Shown: one piece after another, positions 8,851 to 17,870 of the stretch
How positions within the stretch are numbered: the first letter of the stretch is position 1
Layout of the letters: every line of letters begins with the position of its first letter
NCBI RefSeq assembly: GCF_001458435.1
Contig: NZ_CYSF01000007.1
Span: 62,001 to 126,000, forward strand
Length of the DNA stretch: 64,000 nt
DNA from: Thalassovita mediterranea
Lineage (GTDB): Bacteria > Pseudomonadota > Alphaproteobacteria > Rhodobacterales > Rhodobacteraceae
Reading direction: 5' to 3'
The notes under the pieces: model-generated
Seen by the model: the letters and a program-made list of their open reading frames with translations, nothing else
Database searches by the model: none
What the model was told of the DNA's origin: nothing
Made by a program: the position numbers and the translations under genes

Positions 8851-10014
8851 ATGGTTGAGCAGTCGAAAAAAGTACTCCGGCAGAAGCGGCAAGCGCGACG
8901 TGCCGCGCGGGCTGCCCGTGCGGCCGAGGGTACGCAGGCAAATGTCATGGCGGATGTGGAAGCGCCTGCGCCAGTAAAGGATGATGCGCCCCAAGCGACA
9001 GGGTTTCTTGGCCTGAGTGGGCGCAGTGCAGATGACATCGCGCAAGAGGACCGCGCCCTGCGTGCGGCTTTCCCGCAGTGGGACGGGGACGAAATGCAGG
9101 ATGCTGCATCGGATACCACAGAAATGGATGCGCCGCATTCGCACAACGATGAAGCATTGCCAGACGAACCTGCCGCAGAACCGTTGTTGCTGACCCCCGC
9201 AGTTGCCGCCGTCCCGTTTGACCACATTCCGTCGCCAGACAGTGTGACGACTGCGCCTGAAGAACAGGATTATCCAACTGAACCGGAAATGGATGAATGG
9301 CCGTTGTTGGGCACTATGCCAGTGCAGCGTCAACATTTAGGCCGCAATCTGGTGATCACCGCCAGCCGCCGCAATCCGGTCCATGCAGCTTTTGACGTTC
9401 TGCGCGCACGATTGGTTCAGGCGCTTTCGGAAAACGGTTGGAAACGGGTCGGCATTACCTCACCCACCCGCGATTGCGGCAAGACCTTTGTGGCGGTTAA
9501 TTTGGCTGTGGCGTTGTCGCGGTATGAAAACTGTCGGACGCTGTTGATGGATATGGACATGCGCAACCCCAGCGTTTCCAAAATCCTGTCGTTGCGCGAT
9601 GTTGGTAGTATGGGGGACTATCTGCGTGGGCAAATCGCCACCCGCGATCAGTTTTTCAAATTTGACCGCAACGATCTGAAAATCGGTGAAAATCTGGCGG
9701 TTGCCATGAATGAGCAACCGGAACCGTTTGCCAGTGAACTGCTACAGCAGCCTGAGACACGTGATCGGCTTAATCAGATGGAAGAGGAGTTGCACCCCGA
9801 TGTGGTGTTGTTTGACCTGCCACCGGCGCTGGCCAACGATGATGTCATCGCGTTCAAAGGCCGGTTTGATGGCGTCCTGATTGTGATCGACGGCACCCGC
9901 AGCAGCGCGGCCGAGGTTCGCGAAGTGATGCGGCGTTTGGGGGATGATGTGCCGCTGCTAGGCGTGGTTCTGAACAAAGCCGAAGATGCCAGTGGCGACG
10001 AATACCGCTACTGA
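8851..10014 (+). CDS. CpsD/CapB-like tyrosine-kinase-type ATPase for polysaccharide export
   Basis: A 387-residue protein. Residues 1-25 are very basic, 30-150 are an acidic low-complexity linker, and about 165-385 form the BY-kinase ATPase domain. The Walker A equivalent is SPTRDCGKT (204-212), unusual because the normal PGEGKS context is replaced by RDCGKT but with the key GKT kept. Walker A' is LLMDMDMRNPS (231-241) and Walker B is VVLFDLPP (318-325). The C-terminus ends DEYRY with only two tyrosines, not the usual tyrosine cluster. In the family, these cytoplasmic kinases partner a Wzz-like membrane protein to control chain length and export; the partner here is the convergent gene at 10108-11388. 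Two small hairpins lie in the 149-nt upstream region, one of them the CCCCG-TTT-CGGGG at 8814-8826. Confidence 0.82.
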   Translation: MVEQSKKVLRQKRQARRAARAARAAEGTQANVMADVEAPAPVKDDAPQATGFLGLSGRSADDIAQEDRALRAAFPQWDGDEMQDAASDTTEMDAPHSHNDEALPDEPAAEPLLLTPAVAAVPFDHIPSPDSVTTAPEEQDYPTEPEMDEWPLLGTMPVQRQHLGRNLVITASRRNPVHAAFDVLRARLVQALSENGWKRVGITSPTRDCGKTFVAVNLAVALSRYENCRTLLMDMDMRNPSVSKILSLRDVGSMGDYLRGQIATRDQFFKFDRNDLKIGENLAVAMNEQPEPFASELLQQPETRDRLNQMEEELHPDVVLFDLPPALANDDVIAFKGRFDGVLIVIDGTRSSAAEVREVMRRLGDDVPLLGVVLNKAEDASGDEYRY

Positions 10015-10060
10015 TCGCCTAACTCGTTCTCGAACTGGAAAACAGCGCGCGCTAGCTGAC

Positions 10061-10089
10061 AAACGGCCCTGCACTTGCATGGGCCGTTT
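10061..10089 (+). terminator. Intrinsic terminator after the CpsD-like gene
   Basis: AAACGGCCC (10061-10069) pairs with GGGCCGTTT (10081-10089), giving a 9-bp stem followed by more T residues. It lies 46 nt after the stop of the CpsD-like gene and between two convergent genes. The plus strand has the T-tract, so it mainly serves the plus-strand gene. Confidence 0.8.
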
Positions 10090-10107
10090 TTGTATTGTGA
10101 GCGTGAT

Positions 10108-11388
10108 CTATGATCCGCGTGTGAACAGGCGACTGATCCGTTTTCGCAAGGGCGCGCGATCGGTATTGGCAACAGACGTGTTCGCCGGCGCGTATCCACG
10201 GCCCCGTGGGCGATCCAAATGTGGAATGATGACAACAGGTCGGATGTCCAGTGCCTGTTCCACATGACGACTGGTGCGTAAAACGGGGCTGAACATTTCC
10301 AACAGCAGTGCTAGCCCCAATCCGGCAAAGACCGAGGCAAGGCCGCCTGCCATCGCGATTTTGCGCTTGCCCGAGGAGACAGCGAATTCAGGCACAAGCG
10401 CGGTTTCCAGCACCTCGAAGCGTTCGAATTGGTCCTGGCTTTCTAGTTGGCGGGCCATAGCCGCTTCGGTCCGGCGGGTGGTGATTTGCTGATATTCCGC
10501 CTGCAGCTGGGTGGATTGACGGCTGAGCAAGGCAAAGACGCGCGCCACTTCCGGCGCGGCGGACAGCGCGGCCTCCAGCTGCGCAATCCGGCCATCCACC
10601 AGCGCAATTTGTTGCCGCAGAATATCGGCCTGACGCGCCCGTTCTTCGGCACGTAGGCGGTCCGAACTGGTTTCGATTTGGATCAACTGGTTTTCCAAAT
10701 CCAGCTGGCTTTGCCGCAACAGGGCGAGTTGTTCACGCTGATCAGGGATGACATCCGGCAGTGATTCCGCGTGCTGCTCTTTGTAGCGGGCAAATTCCAT
10801 TTCCAGTGAATCAATTGCCATGCTGATGCGATCCTCTTCCGCTTCGAAGAAGGCAAGGGTCTGGGTAGTTTGGCTTTCGCTGCGTTTTTTGCCTTCTAGC
10901 AGGACCTGCGACAACAACTCATTGGCGACATCGGCAGCCTGATGTGGGTTATCCAAGCGCACATAGATCACCAGACCAGAGGGCTGCACGTCGCTGCGCC
11001 AAGCCTGAGCGGGATCAATCAATTCTACAATATCTACCGCTTCGCGCAGGGCGGTGACCTTTTCGGCGGGCGTCAGGTCGGCAGGGCGATTGAAAAGGTC
11101 AAACTTGTCCACGACGGCTAAGACGCTGTCGCGCGACATCAGCTTCTGTTCAATCAGTTTCAATCGGTTGCGGTTGCTGCTGGACACCAATGCAGTTGTC
11201 GCGCCGGGCAGGGCGGCTGCGACCTGCGGGGCCTCGATCTGGATAACGGCGCTGGTTTCGTAAACGGCGGGACGGTTCAGCGCGTAGAGTACCGACAGGA
11301 TAGAGCCGCAAATCACCACAACCGTGATCAACAGCGCCCGACGGCGCAGTATCCGGATGAGGCTGGAGAGAGAAATCAAAGGGCTCAT
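10108..11388 (-). CDS. Wzz/GumC-like polysaccharide co-polymerase
   Basis: A 426-residue membrane protein of the chain-length-determinant type. An N-terminal helix (ALLITVVVICGSILSVLYAL, about residues 17-36) and a C-terminal helix (IAMAGGLASVFAGLGLALLL) flank a long periplasmic region rich in charged and heptad-like sequence, which is likely coiled coil. The start ATG at 11388 (MSPLISLSSLIRILRRR) has AGGA shortly upstream; the longer reading is not needed. It lacks the cytoplasmic kinase domain of ExoP-type proteins, which is instead encoded separately by the convergent CpsD-like gene. It should set polymer length in Wzx/Wzy-dependent export. It lies 174 nt downstream of the NRPS/PKS operon on the same strand; I see no gene in that gap. 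Confidence 0.82.
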   Translation of the reverse strand: MSPLISLSSLIRILRRRALLITVVVICGSILSVLYALNRPAVYETSAVIQIEAPQVAAALPGATTALVSSSNRNRLKLIEQKLMSRDSVLAVVDKFDLFNRPADLTPAEKVTALREAVDIVELIDPAQAWRSDVQPSGLVIYVRLDNPHQAADVANELLSQVLLEGKKRSESQTTQTLAFFEAEEDRISMAIDSLEMEFARYKEQHAESLPDVIPDQREQLALLRQSQLDLENQLIQIETSSDRLRAEERARQADILRQQIALVDGRIAQLEAALSAAPEVARVFALLSRQSTQLQAEYQQITTRRTEAAMARQLESQDQFERFEVLETALVPEFAVSSGKRKIAMAGGLASVFAGLGLALLLEMFSPVLRTSRHVEQALDIRPVVIIPHLDRPRGRGYAPANTSVANTDRAPLRKRISRLFTRGS

Positions 11389-11562
11389 AAACAATCCTGT
11401 CGTGCGATACCGTCGCGTACTCGGGGCCAAACACGCCCGCCATTACTAGAGGTCAAGTTAGCAGATTTGCTGCCTTTTCTCCAAAAAATAAGGGTGATGA
11501 GCGCGGAAACAATCTCTTTCCGGATCGTGGATTGGTGCCACATTTTCGCCTTGTTTGGGTCG

Positions 11563-12540
11563 TTAACGCGCGCTGACGCCAGTCAGTGGTTGGGTTTTGA
11601 CCACCTCCCAGGTGATTTCCTGCATCAACCGTGCCGTTTGGGGGGAAATTACCTGTATTGGTGTGCCATCGGCGCGCAGCAGATCGTGCGGTAGACCGAC
11701 TGGCGACGTGTGATACAGCGTGGCGAAATGGGTGAGTGCAACCAGATATGCCCCTAAATCGTTGATGTGGATTGGATCAAGTACACCTGATTCGTCACGC
11801 CTGAACAGATCTTCGGCCTCGGTGACCGTGTGGTTTTCAGGCTGTTCCAACGTCTGTAGCGTGCGACTGAACGCGGCCAGGACCTGTCCTGCTGGGATCA
11901 CATGGATGCTGCGATCTTGGGGCATGGCCTGCAGGGCTGGAAACAAAATTTGTCCAGTCCAATAGCGTTCAAGATCACGGTCCAGTCGTGTCAGCCAGCC
12001 TTCGGGGTCTGTAATTTCATGCCAGGTTTCATAGAAGTAGACCCGTGCCTGAGGGTTGCCGTTCCACGCGGTTTCGGCCCACTGTTGCAGATACTGCGGG
12101 CTGTCAAAATAGGCGATGGCATCGCGGATTTCGACCATTTCTGTCAGAATCACGGCGTCGTAATCGCCCGTGGCCAATGCGGGTTTGGCAGAACGGTAGT
12201 GTGGATGGGCGTTCTCTTCGGCAAAACCGGTGATGTCTTCGTCTGGGCCCCAATGCGCCTGTAACGATGTGCCCCAACCCAATTGGCTGTGATGGTTGGG
12301 GGCCAAGCCGAATTGCGCAGTTGTCAGTTGTTGTAACATCGCAGGCATGTCGCGCCCGACAAGGGAGTGGCCCAAGTGATAAACCGCCATCGCCTGTTCA
12401 GGCCGCGTCAGCGGTGTGGCGTAGCGTGCGGCAATGCGCGGATCATCCAGTGTTAGGGGGGACTGTTGGGTGTGTTTATACCAAAAGATCCCTGCCAACA
12501 GGATCGTGGTAAGAACGCCAAGCCCTATGATCACGCGCAT
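11563..12540 (-). CDS. Membrane-anchored SGNH-hydrolase-like protein
   Basis: A 325-residue protein beginning at ATG 12540, with a single N-terminal hydrophobic helix (VIIGLGVLTTILLAGIFWY) and the rest probably periplasmic. LGHSL (Ser59) resembles the SGNH block I serine, and DPIHINDLG (Asp255, His258) matches the DxxH block V. The full block set is not clear, so the fold is inferred. A similar serine/DxxH pair occurs in the N-terminal part of the 955-residue protein at 29276-32143. In EPS systems such proteins add or remove acyl groups. It lies 22 nt after the PPTase gene, so it is probably the last gene of the PKS/NRPS operon. Confidence 0.55.
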   Translation of the reverse strand: MRVIIGLGVLTTILLAGIFWYKHTQQSPLTLDDPRIAARYATPLTRPEQAMAVYHLGHSLVGRDMPAMLQQLTTAQFGLAPNHHSQLGWGTSLQAHWGPDEDITGFAEENAHPHYRSAKPALATGDYDAVILTEMVEIRDAIAYFDSPQYLQQWAETAWNGNPQARVYFYETWHEITDPEGWLTRLDRDLERYWTGQILFPALQAMPQDRSIHVIPAGQVLAAFSRTLQTLEQPENHTVTEAEDLFRRDESGVLDPIHINDLGAYLVALTHFATLYHTSPVGLPHDLLRADGTPIQVISPQTARLMQEITWEVVKTQPLTGVSAR

Positions 12541-12562
12541 ATCTGCCCCGTTCCTTGTCCTG

Positions 12563-13234
12563 TTAACGATCCGGTAGCATACAGCCAGACAGAACCCAGT
12601 TATCAAATTGTAGATAGCGCCCATGGGCAACATAGCCCGGTTGGAAAGATCCAAGTGTCTGGGTGAAACGGGCCTGAAAGCGGCCATCATCACACAGCGT
12701 TACGTCCAACGCCTGAAAGTCGCACATTTGTCCCGTCAACGGAAACTGGGCTTTGTAGACGGATTCTTTGATGGAAAAGAGGGTCTTTAGCTGTTTGGCC
12801 CGCCGCCATCGCGGAATTGTTTGCAGTGCGGTTTGTTCCTGCGGCGTCATGACAATGGGCCACGCTTCCTTTTCAAGCGGTGTTTTCCCTTCGATGTCTA
12901 TCCCGATCGACCGCCAGGTTTGGACATGGCAGGTCACCGCGACGCATAGGCTTTCACAGTGGCTGATCGATCCGGCGATACCTGCGGGCCACGTGGGGCT
13001 GCGGTCAGCAGCGGCGGGAATTGCCACTGCGGGGAAACCGACTTCGGCCAGCGCTTTGCGTCCTGCAGCACGCCCAGCGGCGAACTCGCGTCGGCGGTTG
13101 GGAATTGCACGACTCATCGCATCCTGTTCGGGTCCCAAAAGTACATGGTGGTCATCGCGCGGATCGGTGATCCCGACACCGACGTTTGGTCCAAACACAC
13201 CCTGTATCATCAGGCGAATTTTGTCGTCGTCCAT
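12563..13234 (-). CDS. 4'-Phosphopantetheinyl transferase (EntD/Sfp type)
   Basis: A 223-residue PPTase. The family motifs are GSISHCE, GIDIEGK (metal-binding Asp/Glu) and FSIKESVYKAQFP (the KExxxK core), in the right order; the N-terminal RRREFAAGRAAGRKAL is typical of EntD-like enzymes. It transfers the phosphopantetheine arm from CoA to the conserved serine of carrier domains. It starts 9 nt after the NRPS stop, so it most likely activates the PCP of that NRPS (Ser1444) and the ACP of the PKS (Ser1818). This dedicated activator supports a functional assembly line. Confidence 0.93.
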   Translation of the reverse strand: MDDDKIRLMIQGVFGPNVGVGITDPRDDHHVLLGPEQDAMSRAIPNRRREFAAGRAAGRKALAEVGFPAVAIPAAADRSPTWPAGIAGSISHCESLCVAVTCHVQTWRSIGIDIEGKTPLEKEAWPIVMTPQEQTALQTIPRWRRAKQLKTLFSIKESVYKAQFPLTGQMCDFQALDVTLCDDGRFQARFTQTLGSFQPGYVAHGRYLQFDNWVLSGCMLPDR

Positions 13235-13243
13235 AACAGCCCG

Positions 13244-16200
13244 TTATCGTTTCTGTCGGGCCATGCGGCGTGCGCGCATTTCTTTGCGCCGCGACATGGC
13301 GTCTGCTCTTGTCTGTTGTGGACTGTGTTGATTCTGCGAAGCTGTTTCAAGGTGGGAAAAATCACCCGATCGCTCAACTTTTGCGGTAGTTGATGGAGGT
13401 TGTGATCCATCTGGCGTGGCGGCCGCCACCTTTTGACAGAGCGCTTCGAGAACTGGGAAGCGGAAAATATCTGTGATCCCCAACGAAGTCGCGCCCAAGC
13501 GGCTGCGAATTTCACGGTGGGCCTGCACGGCCAACAATGAATGCCCACCCAGATCAAAAAAGTTGTCACGTGGCCCGATGTGATCAACGCCTAGAACCTC
13601 GCTCCAGATCGTAGCGACCTGTTGTTGGATGGTGTCTGCCAGCGGTGCAGTCGGCGTCGTGTCATTTCGCCGTGTTTCCGGTGCCGGCAGGGCGTTGCGG
13701 TCGATCTTCTTGTTTGGGGTCAGCGGGAATTGATCCATGCGGACGAATGCGCTGGGCACCATATAATCGGGCAGTTTCGCGGTCAGATCCGCGCGCAGCG
13801 CCGCTTCATCCACCGCAGCGCTGGCTGTGTAATACCCGACCAGTTGCGCGCTGCCAGAGGTGCCATCGCGGGCCACGACAACGGCCTGTGTGATCGCATC
13901 ATGCGTGGCGATCACCGCCTCGATCTCTCCCAGCTCAATCCGGTAGCCGCGCAGTTTTACCTGATGGTCGGCGCGGCCCAGATAGTCCAGACGCCCGTCG
14001 CCGCGCCAGCGTACCAGATCACCGGTGCGGTAGATGCGATTGTCGGGGATGAACGGATCGGGCAGGAACCGTTCCGTCGTCAAATCCTCGCGCTGCCAAT
14101 AGCCACGGGTCACACCCGCGCCGCCGATATACAGTTCGCCTTCCGCGCCGATGGGCACTGGCTGCATCTGCTCATCCAGCACATAGGCCTGCTGATTGGC
14201 CAGCGGCGCGCCGATGTTGGCGGTCGCCTCCTCCCCCGTTGCGGCGGCAGTGGTGGACCAGATCGTGGTTTCCGTCGGCCCATACATGTTGCTGATCCGC
14301 GCGTCCGTCACGCTGCGCAGGTCAGTGACCAGATCACCAGGCAAAGCCTCGCCACCGATCAGCAGGTGGTTCAGGCGACCAAGGGCAAATCGCGCCTCGT
14401 CGTTCATCGCAATCATCCGCGCCATAGAGGGTGTGCATTGCAGGTGCGTCACATCATGGCGCAGGATCTGCGCCGCGATGGAGAAGTCGTCGTCGGCCAA
14501 TGCGTCGCCGATATTCGCACCTTCCAGCACGCGGGCAAGATGGGTCAGCCCTTGCAGCACGGTCTGTTTTTCGATGCCATAGTCGATCAGGCACGCGACC
14601 TCATCCACGCCGATCCGCTTCAGTTGCTCAACCCGCGCCAGACAGTCATCGACGGTGCCAAAAAGCCCAGAGTCCTCAAAATAACGTTGGAACGCGAAAT
14701 CAAGGATCGCCTCCAGCTCCTCGCCATCGAGGGTTTCTAGGTTCAGGTCAAAGGCGTTCTTGACCCCTTCAGGCCGCTTGAAGGCAGGGAAGGCCCAGGC
14801 AAATTGCTTGATCAACCCAGCGGCGGAGCGCAGGTAATCCTTCATCGGTTCGCGGGCAATGTCGCGGGCGACTTCGCGATCCTCTGCCACAAAGGTGTGC
14901 AGCATCAGCGTCACAGTGAAATCCGCTGGATCATGACCCGCTTCGCGCAGGGCGGCGTGGTAGATCTTGATCTTCTCGCCCACCTCCTCAACCGACTGTC
15001 CCAGCAGGTGAGTCAGGACGTTGGCGCCAATTTCCCCCGCCTCGCGCCATGTGGCGGGGTTGCCGGCGGTGGTGACCCAGATTTGCAGATCTTTTGACAC
15101 CGGACGCGGTTGGGTCACCACGGGGTGCATGGTGCCATTGCCCATGGGAAATTCCACCGCCTCACCGCGCCACAGTGCACGCAGCTGTTCTATACTGCGC
15201 AGCATGGCGGGTTTGTTTTCCGGCGGGGTGTTTTCAGGACGCAGCACAAAATCATGCGGCTGCCAGCCTGATGCGATGCCAAGGCCGGTGCGCCCGTTCG
15301 TCAGGTTGTCGATCACCGCCCATTCCTCGGCCACTCGCGCGGGGTGGTGCAATGGGGCAACGCAACTGCCTGCGCGCACGGCGATGTTCTGGGTTAGCGC
15401 GGCAACCGCGGCACCGGTGACCGATGGGTTGGGGTACGGCCCGCCAAAGGCGTGGAAGTGGCGTTCCGGCGTCCAGACCGCACAGAACCCGTTCTGGTCG
15501 GCAAACTTCGCTCCTTCAAACAGCAGTTCGTACTTGTCGCGGCCGACGCCATCATCGTTGCCCCAATAAAACAGGCTGAAGTCCATATCGCGACCGGTCT
15601 GGTTCACGGGCCCCGACGACACCAACGCGCGGTTATCGTCTGATGACAGCACCAGCTTGAAGCCACGTGATAGGGTATAGAACAGCTCCAACACCGAAAT
15701 GTCGAAGTTCAGCGATGTGACCGCCAACCATACGGCGCCGTCTGCGGGGCAGATCACCCCGTCCATTCCGGTGAAGAAATTGCTGAGGTTGCGGTGTTCG
15801 ACCATCACGCCCTTGGGACGGCCGGTCGAACCAGAGGTGTAGATCATATAGGCCAGATCGCTGCCCGCGACCGCGACGTCCAGATTGTCGGTGGGGGCCG
15901 ATAGGATGCGCGGATCGCTGTCCAGTGCCAGCACCTCTGCCTGATGGGTTGGCAGATCGCCCAGCATGCCCTGTTGGGTGGCGATGATCTGGCAGGCGCT
16001 ATCCTCAACATACAGCGCGATGCGATCCGGCGGGAAGGCGGGGTCTAGTGGCACATAGGCGCCGCCTGCCTTCAGTATGCCAAGGGCGCCGATCATCAGA
16101 TGCGGCGTACGTTGGGTGTTGAGGCCAACCAGCGCGCCGGCTTTTACCCCCATATCGCGCAGAACATGCGCCACCTGATTGGCGCGGGCATTCAGTTCCA

Positions 16201-17869
16201 GATATGTGAAACTCTCCCCCTCTACGACCAAGGCCGTGGCATGTGGGGTCTGCGCAACCTGCCGTTCAAACATCTGATGCAGGCAGAGGGCGTCGTCGTA
16301 ATCGACAGCGGTTTGGTTCCAGTCGTTGAGGACGATCTGACGCTCCGCCTCTGGCAGGGTGGGGGCGTCGTTAATGGGGCCAGTGGCCGTTGCCAGCGAC
16401 GAGACCCGCGCAGCCAGTGCTTGCAGGTAGATCGCTGGCACCTGCGCCGCATCGGCCCGTAACGTTGGGGTGGGGGACAGGCACAGTGTCACCAGCGCAT
16501 CGGGGCAGAGCGCGGTAGTGTCGCTGATGGCCAATTGTGGTTGCTCAGACCTTGCGATGTCTTTGGGTAGCCGCGCGGGCAGATCGCTGGCGACAGGGCC
16601 AAGGGTGCGCAACTGGTCCAGCGCGGTGGTGACTGTATTCGCCAACGCCTCAACCGTGCCGGTGGTCGGCACGCGCAGCGGGGTCCATGGCAATAGGTAC
16701 TTCTGAGACGCAGTATGCGCAGGCGTATGGTAGGCCAGATCCACATGAGGCGTTCCCGCGATCTGCGCGGCGACCATGGCCCAGCCGATCAGCGCCTCTG
16801 CGCCTGTGCAGCTTAGCGGGTGATCTGTGATCCCCGCCTCTCCGGTCGCGGTGCCGGGCAGTTTGGCAGGTGAGAGTGTTTCAAACAGCGGACGCAGCGT
16901 GGCTTCTGCGCGGGCGGTGGAGTGTAGCGCGGTGTCAATGGCGGGAACCGCGCCTGCGTCGGCGGGCAGTAGGACCGTTCCGACAGGGGCCAAGCGTTTC
17001 ACATCAGCGGCGCGGCCATCGTTGTGGGTCAGTCCAGTCAGGCGCAGCGCACCGCTGCCGCAGGCCACGGTGAGGGCGTCATCATCGGCCGCCAGCACCG
17101 TGCCTGCCACGGCCGGTTCTGCCGCCACAGGCTGCGCGCTGCCGATCAGCAGCAATGTGTCCGCCACCGCGATTTTCGCCCGACATAGCGGGTTCCAATA
17201 GCCGCCATGATCAAGCGCGCGCACCAGCGCATCCAATTCAGTCGCACTGGTGGTAAAATCCAGATGCCCTCCCGCTCTGGGCCGCGCGGTGAAACCGTAA
17301 TAGCTGCGCTGCGCGAAGCTTTGCGGCGTTGCATCTGGCACACCGCGTTCCAACTGATCCAGCAGATCGGGGAAGCTGTCTAGCGCCGCCTCATAACAGC
17401 GGGTGTTGAGTGTCAGGGCTGTGTCGCGGGGGTGAATGTCAAACATCCGCTGCACCACAATGTCACCGCGATCTGCCCCCGCAGTCATCAGATGCCAGGT
17501 GATGCCATGCCGCGCCTCACCGTTTTTCAGCGCCCATACGGGGGCGTTTAGACCGGCATAGGCGGGCAGTGGCCCGTCGTGAAAATTCACCGCCCCGCAG
17601 CGGGGGCGGGACAGAACGGCGTCCGGCAGCATGTCGAGATTGGCGATGGACAGGAGCCAGTCAAACGCGTCCGGCAGTTCAGTCGCCAGATTGCTGTCAG
17701 GGCTGCGTGTGTCGATACCTTGCTGTGCGGCCCATGCAGCAACATCTGTGGCGCGGGTGACAATGGCATGGATCTGGTGCCCACGTCCGCGCAGCACCTC
17801 TGCGCATTGGATCAAGAGAGATTCATTGCCGATCAATACAGTGGAAAGGGGGGGGAAACCTTCGGTCAT
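13244..17869 (-). CDS. NRPS: formyltransferase - adenylation (split by luciferase-like monooxygenase) - PCP
   Basis: A 1541-residue loading-type NRPS. Residues about 10-175 form a formyltransferase domain with Fmt-type catalytic residues (N95 and H97 in VNFHDGPLP, D133 in GADRGD), and about 200-305 its C-terminal subdomain. Residues 345-500 resemble a condensation-domain remnant without HHxxxDG. The adenylation domain (about 525-1400) has YTSGSTGRPKG, FDISVLE, YGPTETT and a terminal KKIDR lysine. A luciferase-like FMN monooxygenase of the MupA/Atu3671 type is inserted between A4 and A5 (about 762-1118). The pocket code by hand alignment to GrsA is D-I-L-Q-L-G-M-I-W-K, close to glycine. The PCP is at 1410-1480 (Ser1444). 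The tail 1525-1541 is very basic. It lies one base after the GT2 gene in the PKS operon. Expected product: an enzyme-bound, formylated and oxidised glycyl unit. Confidence 0.9.
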   Translation of the reverse strand: MTEGFPPLSTVLIGNESLLIQCAEVLRGRGHQIHAIVTRATDVAAWAAQQGIDTRSPDSNLATELPDAFDWLLSIANLDMLPDAVLSRPRCGAVNFHDGPLPAYAGLNAPVWALKNGEARHGITWHLMTAGADRGDIVVQRMFDIHPRDTALTLNTRCYEAALDSFPDLLDQLERGVPDATPQSFAQRSYYGFTARPRAGGHLDFTTSATELDALVRALDHGGYWNPLCRAKIAVADTLLLIGSAQPVAAEPAVAGTVLAADDDALTVACGSGALRLTGLTHNDGRAADVKRLAPVGTVLLPADAGAVPAIDTALHSTARAEATLRPLFETLSPAKLPGTATGEAGITDHPLSCTGAEALIGWAMVAAQIAGTPHVDLAYHTPAHTASQKYLLPWTPLRVPTTGTVEALANTVTTALDQLRTLGPVASDLPARLPKDIARSEQPQLAISDTTALCPDALVTLCLSPTPTLRADAAQVPAIYLQALAARVSSLATATGPINDAPTLPEAERQIVLNDWNQTAVDYDDALCLHQMFERQVAQTPHATALVVEGESFTYLELNARANQVAHVLRDMGVKAGALVGLNTQRTPHLMIGALGILKAGGAYVPLDPAFPPDRIALYVEDSACQIIATQQGMLGDLPTHQAEVLALDSDPRILSAPTDNLDVAVAGSDLAYMIYTSGSTGRPKGVMVEHRNLSNFFTGMDGVICPADGAVWLAVTSLNFDISVLELFYTLSRGFKLVLSSDDNRALVSSGPVNQTGRDMDFSLFYWGNDDGVGRDKYELLFEGAKFADQNGFCAVWTPERHFHAFGGPYPNPSVTGAAVAALTQNIAVRAGSCVAPLHHPARVAEEWAVIDNLTNGRTGLGIASGWQPHDFVLRPENTPPENKPAMLRSIEQLRALWRGEAVEFPMGNGTMHPVVTQPRPVSKDLQIWVTTAGNPATWREAGEIGANVLTHLLGQSVEEVGEKIKIYHAALREAGHDPADFTVTLMLHTFVAEDREVARDIAREPMKDYLRSAAGLIKQFAWAFPAFKRPEGVKNAFDLNLETLDGEELEAILDFAFQRYFEDSGLFGTVDDCLARVEQLKRIGVDEVACLIDYGIEKQTVLQGLTHLARVLEGANIGDALADDDFSIAAQILRHDVTHLQCTPSMARMIAMNDEARFALGRLNHLLIGGEALPGDLVTDLRSVTDARISNMYGPTETTIWSTTAAATGEEATANIGAPLANQQAYVLDEQMQPVPIGAEGELYIGGAGVTRGYWQREDLTTERFLPDPFIPDNRIYRTGDLVRWRGDGRLDYLGRADHQVKLRGYRIELGEIEAVIATHDAITQAVVVARDGTSGSAQLVGYYTASAAVDEAALRADLTAKLPDYMVPSAFVRMDQFPLTPNKKIDRNALPAPETRRNDTTPTAPLADTIQQQVATIWSEVLGVDHIGPRDNFFDLGGHSLLAVQAHREIRSRLGATSLGITDIFRFPVLEALCQKVAAATPDGSQPPSTTAKVERSGDFSHLETASQNQHSPQQTRADAMSRRKEMRARRMARQKR

Positions 17870-17870
17870 A

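Noticed and set aside
13622-14740. Long open frame opposite the NRPS gene
   Set aside because: Antisense to conserved adenylation-domain sequence; no ribosome site and no recognisable protein.
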